Shown in pieces: positions 7,990 to 17,884 of a stretch of DNA of 64,000 bases. The position numbers and the translations under genes are program-made. Below the pieces are notes generated by a model. The model was not told where the DNA came from, searched no databases, and worked only from the letters and a program-made list of their open reading frames with translations. The stretch lies in contig NZ_JACLAW010000003.1 in the NCBI RefSeq assembly GCF_014230315.1, positions 248,001 to 312,000 on the forward strand, in the 5' to 3' direction. Within the stretch, counting starts at the first letter, position 1, and every line of letters begins with the position of its first letter. This stretch comes from Novosphingobium flavum (GTDB lineage Bacteria; Pseudomonadota; Alphaproteobacteria; Sphingomonadales; Sphingomonadaceae).

Positions 7990-10890
7990 TCACAGCTTCA
8001 TCCGCGCCCCAACGGTGACGTAGCGACCAATAACGTCCTGCCCCGGTACGAAACCGCCCATCAGGCCCGGCAGGGCGCTGTGGCTGATGCGGCCCCACGG
8101 CGTGGGCTGCTGGTCGAACAGGTTCTGCACCGAGAGATAGAATTCCAGATGCTTGCCCGCTTCGGCACCGAGCGTGATGTTGGTATAGGCCACGCCCGGC
8201 GGGTTCGGCGCATTGAAAACGAGCAGCGGGTTCGGATCCCAGCGCACGCCCGAAAGGAAGCGCTCCTGGATATCGACCGAGATGCCGTTCTTCCGGTAAC
8301 CGAGGAAGGCCGTGGCGCGCCACCGCGACAGACCATCAAGCTGGCAGCACGGACCAATGCCCGCGCCCGCTGCATCGAGCCGCGAACCGCCCGGCAGGGT
8401 CAGGTAGTAGTGCGGCTGGTAGGACACGAGGCCCCGCACCGAGAAATCGCCGCCGGCCACCTGGGTGGCGTAGTTCACCTCGAAGTCCGCGCCCCAGGTT
8501 TCCAGCTTCAGGGCATTGCGCGGCTGCGACAGCCATGCCGTGGGCAGGTTGGTGGCCGGATTGGTATCGCTGAACGGGCCCGGACGAACGATCAGGCTGC
8601 AGAATTCCGAGGTGCCGCCGCTGTCTTCGCACAGCTTCTGGGTGTTGACGTCCTGCCCCTGGATCTGGGTGATCGCGTTGTTGATCGAGATCTTGTAGGC
8701 GTCCAGCGTCAGGCTCAGACCGCGAATAAAGGGCGGATTCCACACCACGCCGCCGGTCCAGACCTGCGCCACTTCGGGCTTCAGGTTGGGATTGGGATCG
8801 GTGATCAGCGGTCCGGTCGAGATCCCGGTAGTGTGCGAATCGCGCGTGCTGGCGGACACCTGCACGAGCCGCGGCGCGAACAGTTCGTTGAGGTTGGGCG
8901 CGCGAATTTCACGCGAACGGGTCGCGCGCAGCTTCAGGCTGTCGGTAATCTCCCAGTTGAGCCCGACTTTCCACGTGCCCACCTCGCCCGAGGTGTTGTA
9001 ATTCGTATAGCGCGCCGCGCCGTTGATGCTGAGCGAGCGTACGAAGGGCACATTCTTGAGCAGCGGCACTTCCACTTCGAGCGCGGCTTCATGCACCTTC
9101 TGGCCGACCTGCGGACCACTGGCGAGCACGTTGCCGGCATAGATCAGCGTGGTGGACTTGCAGTTGCCGAAACGCAGGCCGGTGCAATTGGTGGCCACCG
9201 GTTCGGCCGTGCTGAGCTGCTGGTAGCGCAGGTTGCGGTATTCGCCGGAAAGCGCGACCTGGACCGGACCGGCCCAGGTGGCGAACGGCGAGCCGGCGAT
9301 GGAGCCGCCGAATTCGTCCATCCAGGTGGTGGCGGTAAATTCGGTGCGGTCGAGAATGTAGGCCATCGCCTGGGCCGTGTTGGCCGTGGGTCCGAAGATG
9401 TTGAGGGGCACACATCCCGGGAACAGGCCGGGGTTGGTGACCGTCACGTTGCAGACGATGTTGCCGTTGGCGGCGCCGCCCTTCGCCAGCCCTTCATCCA
9501 CCGCATCGAGCGCAGCGAAGGCCCGGGCGTTGTTGACGTTGGCATTGGCCCAGGTGCGCTGCTTGTTGCGGCTGTTGGAATAGAACGCATCCCACTTCCA
9601 GCTGCCAAGGTCCCCCTCGAAACCGAGGACCGCCATGTGACCGTCGGTATCCGTTTCGGAATCGGTCGGGGTGACGTTGTCGAACAGGCGGCTGAAAGTG
9701 AACGTGCTGATGTTCGCGGCGAGCATCTGGTCTTGATAGACCTTCGGCAGGAACGCGTTGGTCGAGCTCATTACGACGTTGGAAAAGCCGTTGTTGACGT
9801 TGGTGTTGCGGTTGTGGGTCTTCCACAGGCTGGCGTTGGTGTAGAAATGGACGCTGTCGGTCAGGTCATAGTCAAGCCGTGCATAGCCGACGTGCGAGCG
9901 AGCCTGCGCCTGCAGCATGGTCTTGTTGTAATAGGCGCCGTCGCCGCCGATCTCGACGCCCGTAACGGTCGAGGTGCCCGTGACCACCGAGGCGCCGTGC
10001 TGGAACTTGGCGAGCACGCCGTTGGCCGTGAACGTGTAGTCCTTCAGCGGATTGCCGTTGTTGGCATTGGTATTGACGATGTAGCCGCCAAAGGTCGTGC
10101 CGTTGAGGTGCGTGTTGCTGACGTAGATGTAGGGCGCGGCAGCCGTGCCCGAGCCCTGCACCGTGTAGAGCGCGGCACCGAAATCGCGCGAAGCCTTGTC
10201 GGCGATGCCGGGCGAGTTGAGGTATTCGTAGCTCGCCTCGAAATGACCGCGGCCATCTGCGAACTTCGTGCCGCCTGCGATGCCGACCTTGAATTCAGGG
10301 CCATCGCCGCGCGACGAGATGCCATAGTGGGTATCGAGCTTGAGACCGTTGAAATCGCGGTCGGTGATGAAGTTGACCACGCCCGAAACCGCGTCGGACC
10401 CGTAAACGGCCGAAGCGCCGCCAGTCACCACGTCGACCCGCTTGACCAGCATCGAGGGAATGAAGGTGACGTCGGTTTCCGCTTCGGGCGAACTGGGGGC
10501 GAGGCGGTGCCCGTCGAACATGGAAAGCGTGCGCAGGCGCCCGAGGTTGCGCAGGTTGAGGACGCGCGCGGCGTTGTTCTGACGGCTGTTGCCGGGCGCG
10601 GTAGTGGGTGTGCGCATTCCCTGGAACACCGGCAGGGTTTGCAGCGCCGCTGTGACCGAGCTCGGATTGGTCTGCAGCAGCTTCTCGGTGGTGACGATGG
10701 TCACGGGCGTCGGCATGTCGTTGCCGTTGGTGATCAGGCGCGTGCCGGTGACGACGATGGCCTCGTCGGCCGTATCTTCGGCGGGCGCGGATTGGGCCTG
10801 CGCCGCACCGGTCATCGCGAAAGCTAGAATTGCGCTGGTAGCCGCACCGTTCAACAGGCGCACGCCAAACTTGCTTGAAACCCCACCCAT
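7990..10890 (-). CDS. TonB-dependent outer-membrane receptor
   Basis: 966 residues from the ATG at 10890, preceded by GGAGAG. The signal peptide ends near MTGAAQAQS, then comes a TonB-box-like DEAIVVTGTRL, a plug domain with RLRTLSMFDGHRLAPSS and KRVDVVTGGASAVYGSDAVS, and a long beta-barrel ending in GARMKL. It should import a large or scarce substrate across the outer membrane with TonB-ExbBD energy. The adjacent sugar-acid cluster and the co-directional exported methyltransferase-like gene suggest a catabolic substrate rather than a siderophore (inference). A 957-residue open frame on the other strand is its shadow. Confidence 0.93.
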   Translation of the reverse strand: MGGVSSKFGVRLLNGAATSAILAFAMTGAAQAQSAPAEDTADEAIVVTGTRLITNGNDMPTPVTIVTTEKLLQTNPSSVTAALQTLPVFQGMRTPTTAPGNSRQNNAARVLNLRNLGRLRTLSMFDGHRLAPSSPEAETDVTFIPSMLVKRVDVVTGGASAVYGSDAVSGVVNFITDRDFNGLKLDTHYGISSRGDGPEFKVGIAGGTKFADGRGHFEASYEYLNSPGIADKASRDFGAALYTVQGSGTAAAPYIYVSNTHLNGTTFGGYIVNTNANNGNPLKDYTFTANGVLAKFQHGASVVTGTSTVTGVEIGGDGAYYNKTMLQAQARSHVGYARLDYDLTDSVHFYTNASLWKTHNRNTNVNNGFSNVVMSSTNAFLPKVYQDQMLAANISTFTFSRLFDNVTPTDSETDTDGHMAVLGFEGDLGSWKWDAFYSNSRNKQRTWANANVNNARAFAALDAVDEGLAKGGAANGNIVCNVTVTNPGLFPGCVPLNIFGPTANTAQAMAYILDRTEFTATTWMDEFGGSIAGSPFATWAGPVQVALSGEYRNLRYQQLSTAEPVATNCTGLRFGNCKSTTLIYAGNVLASGPQVGQKVHEAALEVEVPLLKNVPFVRSLSINGAARYTNYNTSGEVGTWKVGLNWEITDSLKLRATRSREIRAPNLNELFAPRLVQVSASTRDSHTTGISTGPLITDPNPNLKPEVAQVWTGGVVWNPPFIRGLSLTLDAYKISINNAITQIQGQDVNTQKLCEDSGGTSEFCSLIVRPGPFSDTNPATNLPTAWLSQPRNALKLETWGADFEVNYATQVAGGDFSVRGLVSYQPHYYLTLPGGSRLDAAGAGIGPCCQLDGLSRWRATAFLGYRKNGISVDIQERFLSGVRWDPNPLLVFNAPNPPGVAYTNITLGAEAGKHLEFYLSVQNLFDQQPTPWGRISHSALPGLMGGFVPGQDVIGRYVTVGARMKL

Positions 10891-11079
10891 TTTTCTCTCC
10901 CTGCCAGCCTTGATTGCTGTGCGGTTTGGTCTTGCGGGAGAACAGGGCATGTCGAACGCCCCTGCCCCCAAGTTGTTAGCACGATGCGCTCTTGCACTAT
11001 CACTTGCTATTGAGACTTGCTCAGAACCCTATAACCGAGGATCATATGCCCAAGGTGATAATGATCGGAGCGTGACCGA

Positions 11080-12429
11080 TCACAAAATCAGCCACAGGGC
11101 GGCAGTGAAACAGAAGCCTGCAAGGCCCGCGACGGTGGACACGACGGTCCAGGTACGCAGGCCATCGCGCACATTGAGCCCGAGCAGGCGGGTGACGATC
11201 CAGAACCCCGCGTCGTTGACGTGGGAGAAGGCGATCCCGCCGCAGCCCATGGCGAGGCACAGCAGGGCCAGGTGATTGGCGTCGAGCCCGGCATCATGGG
11301 TATAGGCCGCGAGGATGCCGCCGACGGTCATCAGGGCCACGGTGGTCGGGCCCTGCACGGCGCGGATCAGCATGGTCAGCAGGAAGGCGAGGAGGAAGAT
11401 CGGCAGGCCGGTGGAGCGCAGGAGATCGGCGACGGCGCCGCCGATACCGGTCACAACGAGCACCTTGGCGAAGATCGCGCCGCCGCCGGTGATCATGATC
11501 ACGATCGAGACGCCGGGGATGGCCGCGGCCAGCACCTCGCCCACCTGGGACCGGGTCCAGCCGCGACGCAGGCCGAGCAGCCAGGCGCAGAGCAGGACGT
11601 CGGTCAGCAGGGCAACGAAGGGAATGCCGAAGAACTGGAAGACCGGAAGCGCGGGCGATCCCTTGGGCAAGGCGAGGCCTGCCGCCGTGCTGGCGAGGAT
11701 CATCAGGATCGGGGCGAGGATCAGCGCGAGGACCGTGCCAAGCGGCGGGTCCTGCGCCTCGCTCGCCGGGGCGGGCACGTGGTGTTCGCCGATCACCTGC
11801 TCGCGGATGTCCTCGCTCATCGCAAAATCGCCGCGGGCGAGCAGCTTCGCGGCGAAGCGGGCGACGACGGCCGTGGCGGCGGCGATCGGCAGGCCGAAGG
11901 CAAGCATCCGGCCGAGGTCCGCGCCGAGCAGGCCGGCGATGGCCACGGCGCCGGGATGGGGCGGGAGCAGGGCGTGGACGATCAGGATGGCGATGCACAT
12001 CGGCAGGGCGATGGGCAGCAGCGGGCTGCCCCGGCGCGCCACGGCATAGGCGAGCGGCATCAGCATGATCACGCCGACCTCGAAGAACACCGGGATGCCG
12101 ACGAGGAAGCCGGCGATAGTCAGGGCCAGTGGCACCCGCTTGTCTCCGAACCGGGTGAGCATGGCGCGGGCCAGGGCCCCTGCCCCGCCGGATTCGTCGA
12201 TGATCTTGCCGATCATCGCGCCGAGCGAGACGATCAGCGCGATGTGGCCGAGCGAGCCGCCGAGCCCTTCCTCGACCGTCTTGGTCAGTTCGCTGACCGG
12301 CAGGCCCGCGACCAGCGCCACGAACAGACTGGCCAGCAGCAGGGCCACGAAGGGCTGCATCTTCACCGCCAGCACCAGCACCAGCAGCAGCGCGATGCCG
12401 GCGAGGCCGATCATCAGCAGGGTTACCAT
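11080..12429 (-). CDS. Gluconate/idonate permease, GntP family
   Basis: 449 residues, highly hydrophobic, with twelve or more membrane segments. Typical GntP-family stretches are present: LAVKMQPFVALLLASLFVAL, GGSLGHIALIVSLGAMIGK and HALLPPHPGAVAIAGLLGAD, plus a late FSHVNDAGFWIV. Members are proton symporters for gluconate or L-idonate. It is the last gene of the idnO run and corresponds to idnT in the Escherichia coli idn operon. Gluconate versus idonate specificity cannot be decided from sequence. Confidence 0.92.
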   Translation of the reverse strand: MVTLLMIGLAGIALLLVLVLAVKMQPFVALLLASLFVALVAGLPVSELTKTVEEGLGGSLGHIALIVSLGAMIGKIIDESGGAGALARAMLTRFGDKRVPLALTIAGFLVGIPVFFEVGVIMLMPLAYAVARRGSPLLPIALPMCIAILIVHALLPPHPGAVAIAGLLGADLGRMLAFGLPIAAATAVVARFAAKLLARGDFAMSEDIREQVIGEHHVPAPASEAQDPPLGTVLALILAPILMILASTAAGLALPKGSPALPVFQFFGIPFVALLTDVLLCAWLLGLRRGWTRSQVGEVLAAAIPGVSIVIMITGGGAIFAKVLVVTGIGGAVADLLRSTGLPIFLLAFLLTMLIRAVQGPTTVALMTVGGILAAYTHDAGLDANHLALLCLAMGCGGIAFSHVNDAGFWIVTRLLGLNVRDGLRTWTVVSTVAGLAGFCFTAALWLIL

Positions 12430-12447
12430 GAGTGTTACAGCCCTCTC

Positions 12448-13191
12448 TCAGTTTTCTTGAGGCCAGACCGAGCCCGGTGCCACGCCCCAGCCGATCGGCC
12501 GGCGCTTGTTCCCGGGCAGGTCCGCCCCTGCCCCCCAGATTGCCTGGTAGGTATCGACGCAGCGCCCCGCGCGTTGCAGGCGCCATGCCAGTGCGGCCAG
12601 AGCGGCCCACCAGATTGCGATGACCACGGCCATCCAGCGCGGCGCATCGGCCGCGACCAGCCCGGTCGGCACGGCGACGAGGGTCAGCGCGAGGACGAGG
12701 TAGCCGGCGGCCTTGTGCCCGCGCTCGAACAGGATGCGGCGGCGGGTCATGTCATAATGATCGCCGTGCCAGTGCGGCGGGGCGGCGCGCGGATCGGTCG
12801 GCCCGCCCTTGGTGCCGCGCAGGAGGCCGGCGGCGACCTGGCTCCAGCCGAGGATCATGACGGCCCAGCCGATCAGGCCGTGCAGCCCGGCCAGCGCGGT
12901 TTCGCCGCGGGCGTGGCGGATGGCGAGCCACCAGCCGATCGTGGCGAGCGCCATGGCGGCGAACTGGCAGGCGCGGTGCGCGTGCCACCATGCCTTGTTA
13001 TCCAGAACCTGCGGCCAGGGCTGGCGCGGGGTGATCTTGTAGTAGCGCGCGGCGATGATGCCGAGCGGGACGAGGATCGCCCAGGCCAGCACCATGGTCC
13101 GGCCGTGCCACGCCATCCAGCCGGGAACGTGGTGTTCGCTCGCGCCGCTCAGCGGGGTCAGCAGCCAGCCGATCAGCCCCGCCATCGTCAT
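12448..13191 (-). CDS. Cytochrome b561-domain-like membrane protein
   Basis: 247 residues with about five or six hydrophobic helices and histidines placed as haem ligands in such proteins: HGRTMVLAWAIL, HRACQFAAMALATIGWWLAI, LHGLIGWAVMILGW and FERGHKAAGYLVLALTLVA. This resembles b561 domains, which pass electrons across the membrane. It starts 2 bases after the upstream SDR stop and ends 18 bases before the permease start, so it is embedded in the operon. A membrane electron carrier there might receive electrons from sugar-acid oxidation (inference). The family call is moderate. Confidence 0.65.
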   Translation of the reverse strand: MTMAGLIGWLLTPLSGASEHHVPGWMAWHGRTMVLAWAILVPLGIIAARYYKITPRQPWPQVLDNKAWWHAHRACQFAAMALATIGWWLAIRHARGETALAGLHGLIGWAVMILGWSQVAAGLLRGTKGGPTDPRAAPPHWHGDHYDMTRRRILFERGHKAAGYLVLALTLVAVPTGLVAADAPRWMAVVIAIWWAALAALAWRLQRAGRCVDTYQAIWGAGADLPGNKRRPIGWGVAPGSVWPQEN

Positions 13192-13193
13192 GG

Positions 13194-13934
13194 TCAGCCG
13201 CGCCCGACGAAGGGCATCTTGGTCGCCATCACCGTGAGGAACTGGACATTGGCCTCGAGCGGGAGGCTGCCCATGTAGACCACCGTGTCGCCAACCAGCG
13301 AGACGTCGATCACCGGTTCGGGCGCGATCGAGCCATCGGCCTGGGGCACGCCCTTGACCATGGCGGCGGCCATATCGGTCGCGGCATTGCCGATGTCGAT
13401 CTGGCCGCAGGCGATGTCGTACTTGCGGCCATCGAGCGAGGCGACCTTGGTGAGGCCGGTGATCGCGTGCTTGGTGGCCGTATAGGCGGCCGAGTTGGGG
13501 CGCGGGGCATGCGCCGAGATCGAGCCGTTGTTGATGATCCGGCCGCCGCGCGGGCTCTGCGCCTTCATCACCCGGAAGGCGGCCTGGAGGCAGAGGAAGG
13601 CGCCGGTCAGGTTGACGTCGACCACCTGCTGCCAGTGCTCGAGGGGAAGATCCTCGAGCAGGGCGGGCGGAGCGTTGGTGCCGGCGTTGTTGAACAGCAG
13701 GTCGAGCCGGCCGTAGCGCTCGACCGTGGCGGCGAACAGGCGTTCGACGTCATCGGCCTTCGTGACGTCAGCCGGTACGCAAAGGGCATCGGGCAGGCTG
13801 GCAGCGGTTTCCTCGAGCGCGGCGGCGCGGCGGCCGGCGAGAACCACGGCGTAGCCCTTGGCGCCAAGGGCATGGGCGACGGCGCGGCCGATGCCGCTGC
13901 CGGCGCCGGTGACGAGAGCGATGCGTTGAGCCAC
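13194..13934 (-). CDS. Short-chain dehydrogenase/reductase
   Basis: 246 residues using a GTG start at 13934, chosen because GAGGAG lies 6 bases upstream; an earlier start would overlap the preceding gene. NAD(P)-binding TGAGSGIG, the NNAG motif and the catalytic Ser with YTATK are all present. The C-terminus ([20 protein letters not shown]) suggests the SDR branch often listed with sugar-acid or 3-oxo acid reductases. It sits between the 2-hydroxyacid dehydrogenase and the b561-like gene. Probably reduces or oxidises a keto-sugar acid; substrate unknown. Confidence 0.87.
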   Translation of the reverse strand: MAQRIALVTGAGSGIGRAVAHALGAKGYAVVLAGRRAAALEETAASLPDALCVPADVTKADDVERLFAATVERYGRLDLLFNNAGTNAPPALLEDLPLEHWQQVVDVNLTGAFLCLQAAFRVMKAQSPRGGRIINNGSISAHAPRPNSAAYTATKHAITGLTKVASLDGRKYDIACGQIDIGNAATDMAAAMVKGVPQADGSIAPEPVIDVSLVGDTVVYMGSLPLEANVQFLTVMATKMPFVGRG

Positions 13935-13944
13935 GAGTTGCTCC

Positions 13945-14886
13945 TCAGACGACGGCGTTCGCGAGCGGGGCATCGGCCAGCCATTCGCGCAGGCTGGCGA
14001 TCACCGATTCGGCCATGCGCTGGCGGGTCTCGACCGTGGCGCTGGCGACGTGAGGCGTGAGCACCACGTTGGGCAGGTCGAACAGTTCGCCGGGCGCGTG
14101 GGGTTCGTTCCGGAACACGTCGAGCCCGGCACCGGCGATGCCGCCGCTGCGCAGCATTTCGATCAGCACCGGCTCATCGACCAGCGAGCCTCGGGCGACG
14201 TTGACGAGATAGCCGCTGGGGCCCAGCGCTTCGAGCACGGCACGGTCGATCATCCCGGCATTGGCCGGGGTGGCGCTGCAGGTGAGCAGGAGCACGTCGC
14301 AGACGCGGGCCAGTTCGACCAGATCTGGCACGTAATCGTAGCTGACCGGCTTCTCGCGCGGGCCGGTGTAGAGCACCTTGCCGAAGGGCGAGAGCCGCGC
14401 CGCGAGGGCAAGGCCGATCTCACCGAGACCGACGATGCCGAAGGTGCGCCCGGTGACCGTGCGGGCCAGCGGCCATTCGCCGCCGGGCCATTTGCCGGCC
14501 CTGACATAGGCATCGGCGCCAGTGATATTGCGCAGCACGTCGATGGTCAGGACCACGGCGAGGTCAGCCACGTCCTCGCTGAGGATGCCGCGCGTGGTGG
14601 TGACGCTGACGCCGCGATCTCGAGCGAGGTTGAGGTCCACCTTGTCGACCCCCACGCCATTGACCGCGACCACACCGAGATTGGGCAAGCGCAGCATCAG
14701 GTCGCTCGGAATGCCGATGTTCCCTCCGGTGGCGACGGCGCCGATCGAGGCGCCGTGAGCCGCGACCCAGCCATCGGGATCATCAAGTTCGAAATGGCGG
14801 CAGACGGCAAAATCCTGCTCGAGCTGGCTCTCCAGCCACGGCGAAAGCTTGCCCAGTTGCAGCAGGCCCGGTCTTGTCATCGTCAT
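13945..14886 (-). CDS. D-isomer-specific 2-hydroxyacid dehydrogenase (GhrB-like)
   Basis: 313 residues; the ATG at 14886 forms an ATGA overlap with the idnO stop. The frame is open far upstream but that part shadows idnO. The Rossmann motif GIVGLGEIG and the catalytic trio are visible: Arg in [10 protein letters not shown], Glu in [10 protein letters not shown] and His in [11 protein letters not shown]. Enzymes of this group reduce 2-keto acids such as 2-ketogluconate, 2,5-diketogluconate or glyoxylate. Coupled to IdnO, it probably returns a 2-keto-aldonate to the aldonate pool (inference). Confidence 0.9.
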   Translation of the reverse strand: MTMTRPGLLQLGKLSPWLESQLEQDFAVCRHFELDDPDGWVAAHGASIGAVATGGNIGIPSDLMLRLPNLGVVAVNGVGVDKVDLNLARDRGVSVTTTRGILSEDVADLAVVLTIDVLRNITGADAYVRAGKWPGGEWPLARTVTGRTFGIVGLGEIGLALAARLSPFGKVLYTGPREKPVSYDYVPDLVELARVCDVLLLTCSATPANAGMIDRAVLEALGPSGYLVNVARGSLVDEPVLIEMLRSGGIAGAGLDVFRNEPHAPGELFDLPNVVLTPHVASATVETRQRMAESVIASLREWLADAPLANAVV

Positions 14887-15647
14887 ACCACCACCGTCAT
14901 TCCGCCATCGACATAGAGTGTCTGGCCGTTCACGAAATCGGACGCGTCCGAGGCGAGGAATACCACCGCCCCGTGCAGATCCTCGAGCTTGCCCCACCGG
15001 CCGGCCGGGGTGCGTTTCCTCAGCCAGGCATCGAACTCGGCATCCTCGACCAGCGCGCGGTTCAGCGGCGTGGCGAAATAGCCCGGCCCGATGGCGTTGA
15101 CCTGAATCCCGAAGCGCGCCCAGTCGGCGCACATGCCGCGCGTGAGATTGCGCACTGCGCCCTTGGACGCGGTGTAGGGCGCGATCGTCGGCCGGCCCAG
15201 TTCGGACTGGACGCTGCCGATGTTGATGATCTTGCCCCGCCCGCGCGCGATCATGTGGCGGGCGACCGCCTGGCCAACGAAGAACACGCTGTCGACATTG
15301 GCGCGCATGACCGCGTGCCAATCGTCATGGTCGAAGTCCTGCAGCGGGGCGCGGCGCTGAATCCCGGCATTGTTGACGAGGATGTCGATTGCCGTGCCAT
15401 CGGCTTCCAGCGCATCGATCGCGGCGCGCACGGCGGCGCCGTCAGTCACGTCGAATGCGGCGATCAGGACCGTGGCCCCGGTTTCGCGCAGGCCTTGCGC
15501 GGCAGCCTCGAGCCGGGCCGGATCGCGGCCATTGAGGATCACGCGCGCGCCGGCCCCTGCCAGCGCCCCGGCCATCGTCAGGCCAAGCCCCTGGCTGGCA
15601 CCGGTGACCAGGGCGGTCCTGCCGGTCAGATCGAACAGGGGGTTCAA
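14883..15647 (-). CDS. idnO: 5-keto-D-gluconate reductase (IdnO-like SDR)
   Basis: 254 residues with a TTG start at 15647, preceded by GGGAGAG. It follows Escherichia coli IdnO closely in remembered landmarks: NNAGIQRRAPLQDF, IINIGSVQSELGR, PYTASKGAV, LTRGMCADWARFGIQVN and SDASDFVNGQTLYVDGGM. The enzyme interconverts 5-keto-D-gluconate and D-gluconate with NAD(P)H in the cytoplasm. It starts the second minus-strand idn unit, with a candidate operator dyad about 115 bases upstream, and overlaps the following dehydrogenase gene. Confidence 0.9.
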   Translation of the reverse strand: MNPLFDLTGRTALVTGASQGLGLTMAGALAGAGARVILNGRDPARLEAAAQGLRETGATVLIAAFDVTDGAAVRAAIDALEADGTAIDILVNNAGIQRRAPLQDFDHDDWHAVMRANVDSVFFVGQAVARHMIARGRGKIINIGSVQSELGRPTIAPYTASKGAVRNLTRGMCADWARFGIQVNAIGPGYFATPLNRALVEDAEFDAWLRKRTPAGRWGKLEDLHGAVVFLASDASDFVNGQTLYVDGGMTVVV

Positions 15648-15761
15648 GGTTCTCTCCCATCGCTGTGAACATGGCGGGCCCGGTGTGACCGGACACATTT
15701 GCTGGTCGGTGGCTAGGCCCCGGCCTTCACCGGTGTCAAGGCGAAGGCCCGATCGAAAGAG

Positions 15762-15777
15762 GCTATCGGCCTATAAC
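15762..15777. promoter_or_regulatory. Candidate LacI-type operator upstream of idnO
   Basis: A 16-base near-palindrome, GCTATCGGCCTATAAC, matches its own reverse complement at 12 of 16 positions. It lies in the gap between the LacI-type regulator and idnO and shares the TATAAC arm and length with the dyad at 19041. Binding is inferred from position and symmetry only. Confidence 0.4.
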
Positions 15778-15830
15778 CGCAGCGACGATCCCGGCGCAGC
15801 GCGGCCGCATTCCGGGACCTTGCCGCGCGG

Positions 15831-16921
15831 TCAGGACCCCAGGGGCCCGGAGCGCGGAACGCCGACCGAGCCGCGCTCGACGAGGTTGAAGCCGAGTTCG
15901 ACCATGCGTGCCGTCTCGTCCGCCCCGCCAAGCAGTTCGAGCACGAGTTGGCCGGTGCGGCGGCCGAGTTCGAGGAAATCGACCTGGACCGTGGTCAGGG
16001 CCGGATTGGTCACGCGGCCGATGTCGAAATCACCGAAGCCGATCAGCGAAAGGTCGCGCGGCACCGAGATGCCGCGCCGCTGGCATTCCATCAGCGCGCC
16101 GACCGCCGGCAGGTCGGACACGCAGAACACGGCCTCGACCTCGGGATGGCTGTCCAGCAGTTGCGAGATCGCGCTGGCCCCCAGTTCGTAGGAGAAGGGC
16201 GCGGCCCCAGTGCGCATGATCATGTCGGTGGGCAGGCCATGGGCCCGCAACTCGTCCTCGAAGCCGTTGCAGCGCGCGCCGCCGCGATGATCGACGAGAT
16301 CGCCCTGCGGCATGCTCGAAATCGCGCCGAGCCGGGTGAAGCCCTTCTCGATCAGGTGACGGGCGACGAACCGGCCGACGGCGTGGTTCGACACGCCGAT
16401 CGCGTGCTGGATCGCCCGGGCCGGATCGTCGGCAATCTCGATCACCGGCACGTCGGCGCGCAGCAGCAGCGAGCGCGCGGCGGGACTGTAAACCTCTCCG
16501 GTGACGATGATCGCCTCGGGCCGGTGCGAGAGCAGGTTGCGGATCTGCGCCTCCGCCTCGCTCTGCCGGTATTCGCTGTAAGCGATCAGGACCTGAAAGC
16601 CCTTGGCCCTGAGCGCGCTGGTCAGACCATGCGCGACGCTGGCGAAGTTGACGTTGGTGAGGGTCGGCAGGACCAGGCCGATGAAGCCCGAGCGCCGCGA
16701 GGCGAGGCTGCCCGCCGCCCGGTCCGGCACATAGCCGAGATCGGCCACCGCCTGGAGGACGCGGGCGCGGGTATCGGGACGCACCGTTTCGGGATCGTTG
16801 AGCGCGCGCGAGACGGTCATCCGCGAAACATTGGCCAGCCGCGAGACATCCCGGATGGTGGCATGGCGCGGTGCGGGCAAACCCTTGGCGCCGGCGCCTG
16901 CCGCAATGTCGCGTCGCGAAC

Positions 16922-16925
<4 letters not shown>
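15831..16925 (-). CDS. LacI-family transcriptional regulator
   Basis: 364 residues from the ATG at 16925, which overlaps the lactonase stop as ATGA. The N-terminal helix-turn-helix is plain (ATIRDVSRLANVSRMTVSRA) with the hinge around RAAGSLAS, followed by a periplasmic-binding-type ligand domain containing GFIGLVLPTLTNVNF and GVSNHAVGRFVARHL. It probably represses the idn genes and is released by idonate, 5-ketogluconate or gluconate, as IdnR/GntR proteins respond to such ligands in enterics. Embedded in the first idn unit, it would be self-regulated. Confidence 0.92.
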
Positions 16926-17827
<902 letters not shown>

Positions 17828-17884
17828 TTCTGCTCCCCCCTCATGCTCCCTCGCCGCCCTGCCGCCCCGCTTGCGGGGCTTCCT

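Noticed and set aside
7954..10827. A 957-codon open frame on the plus strand
   Set aside because: It is antisense to the TonB-dependent receptor; high GC makes long open shadows, and no domain is visible.
11221..13278. A 685-codon open frame opposite the permease and b561-like genes
   Set aside because: Gln/Asp/His-rich shadow; the minus-strand genes have coupled starts and clear families.
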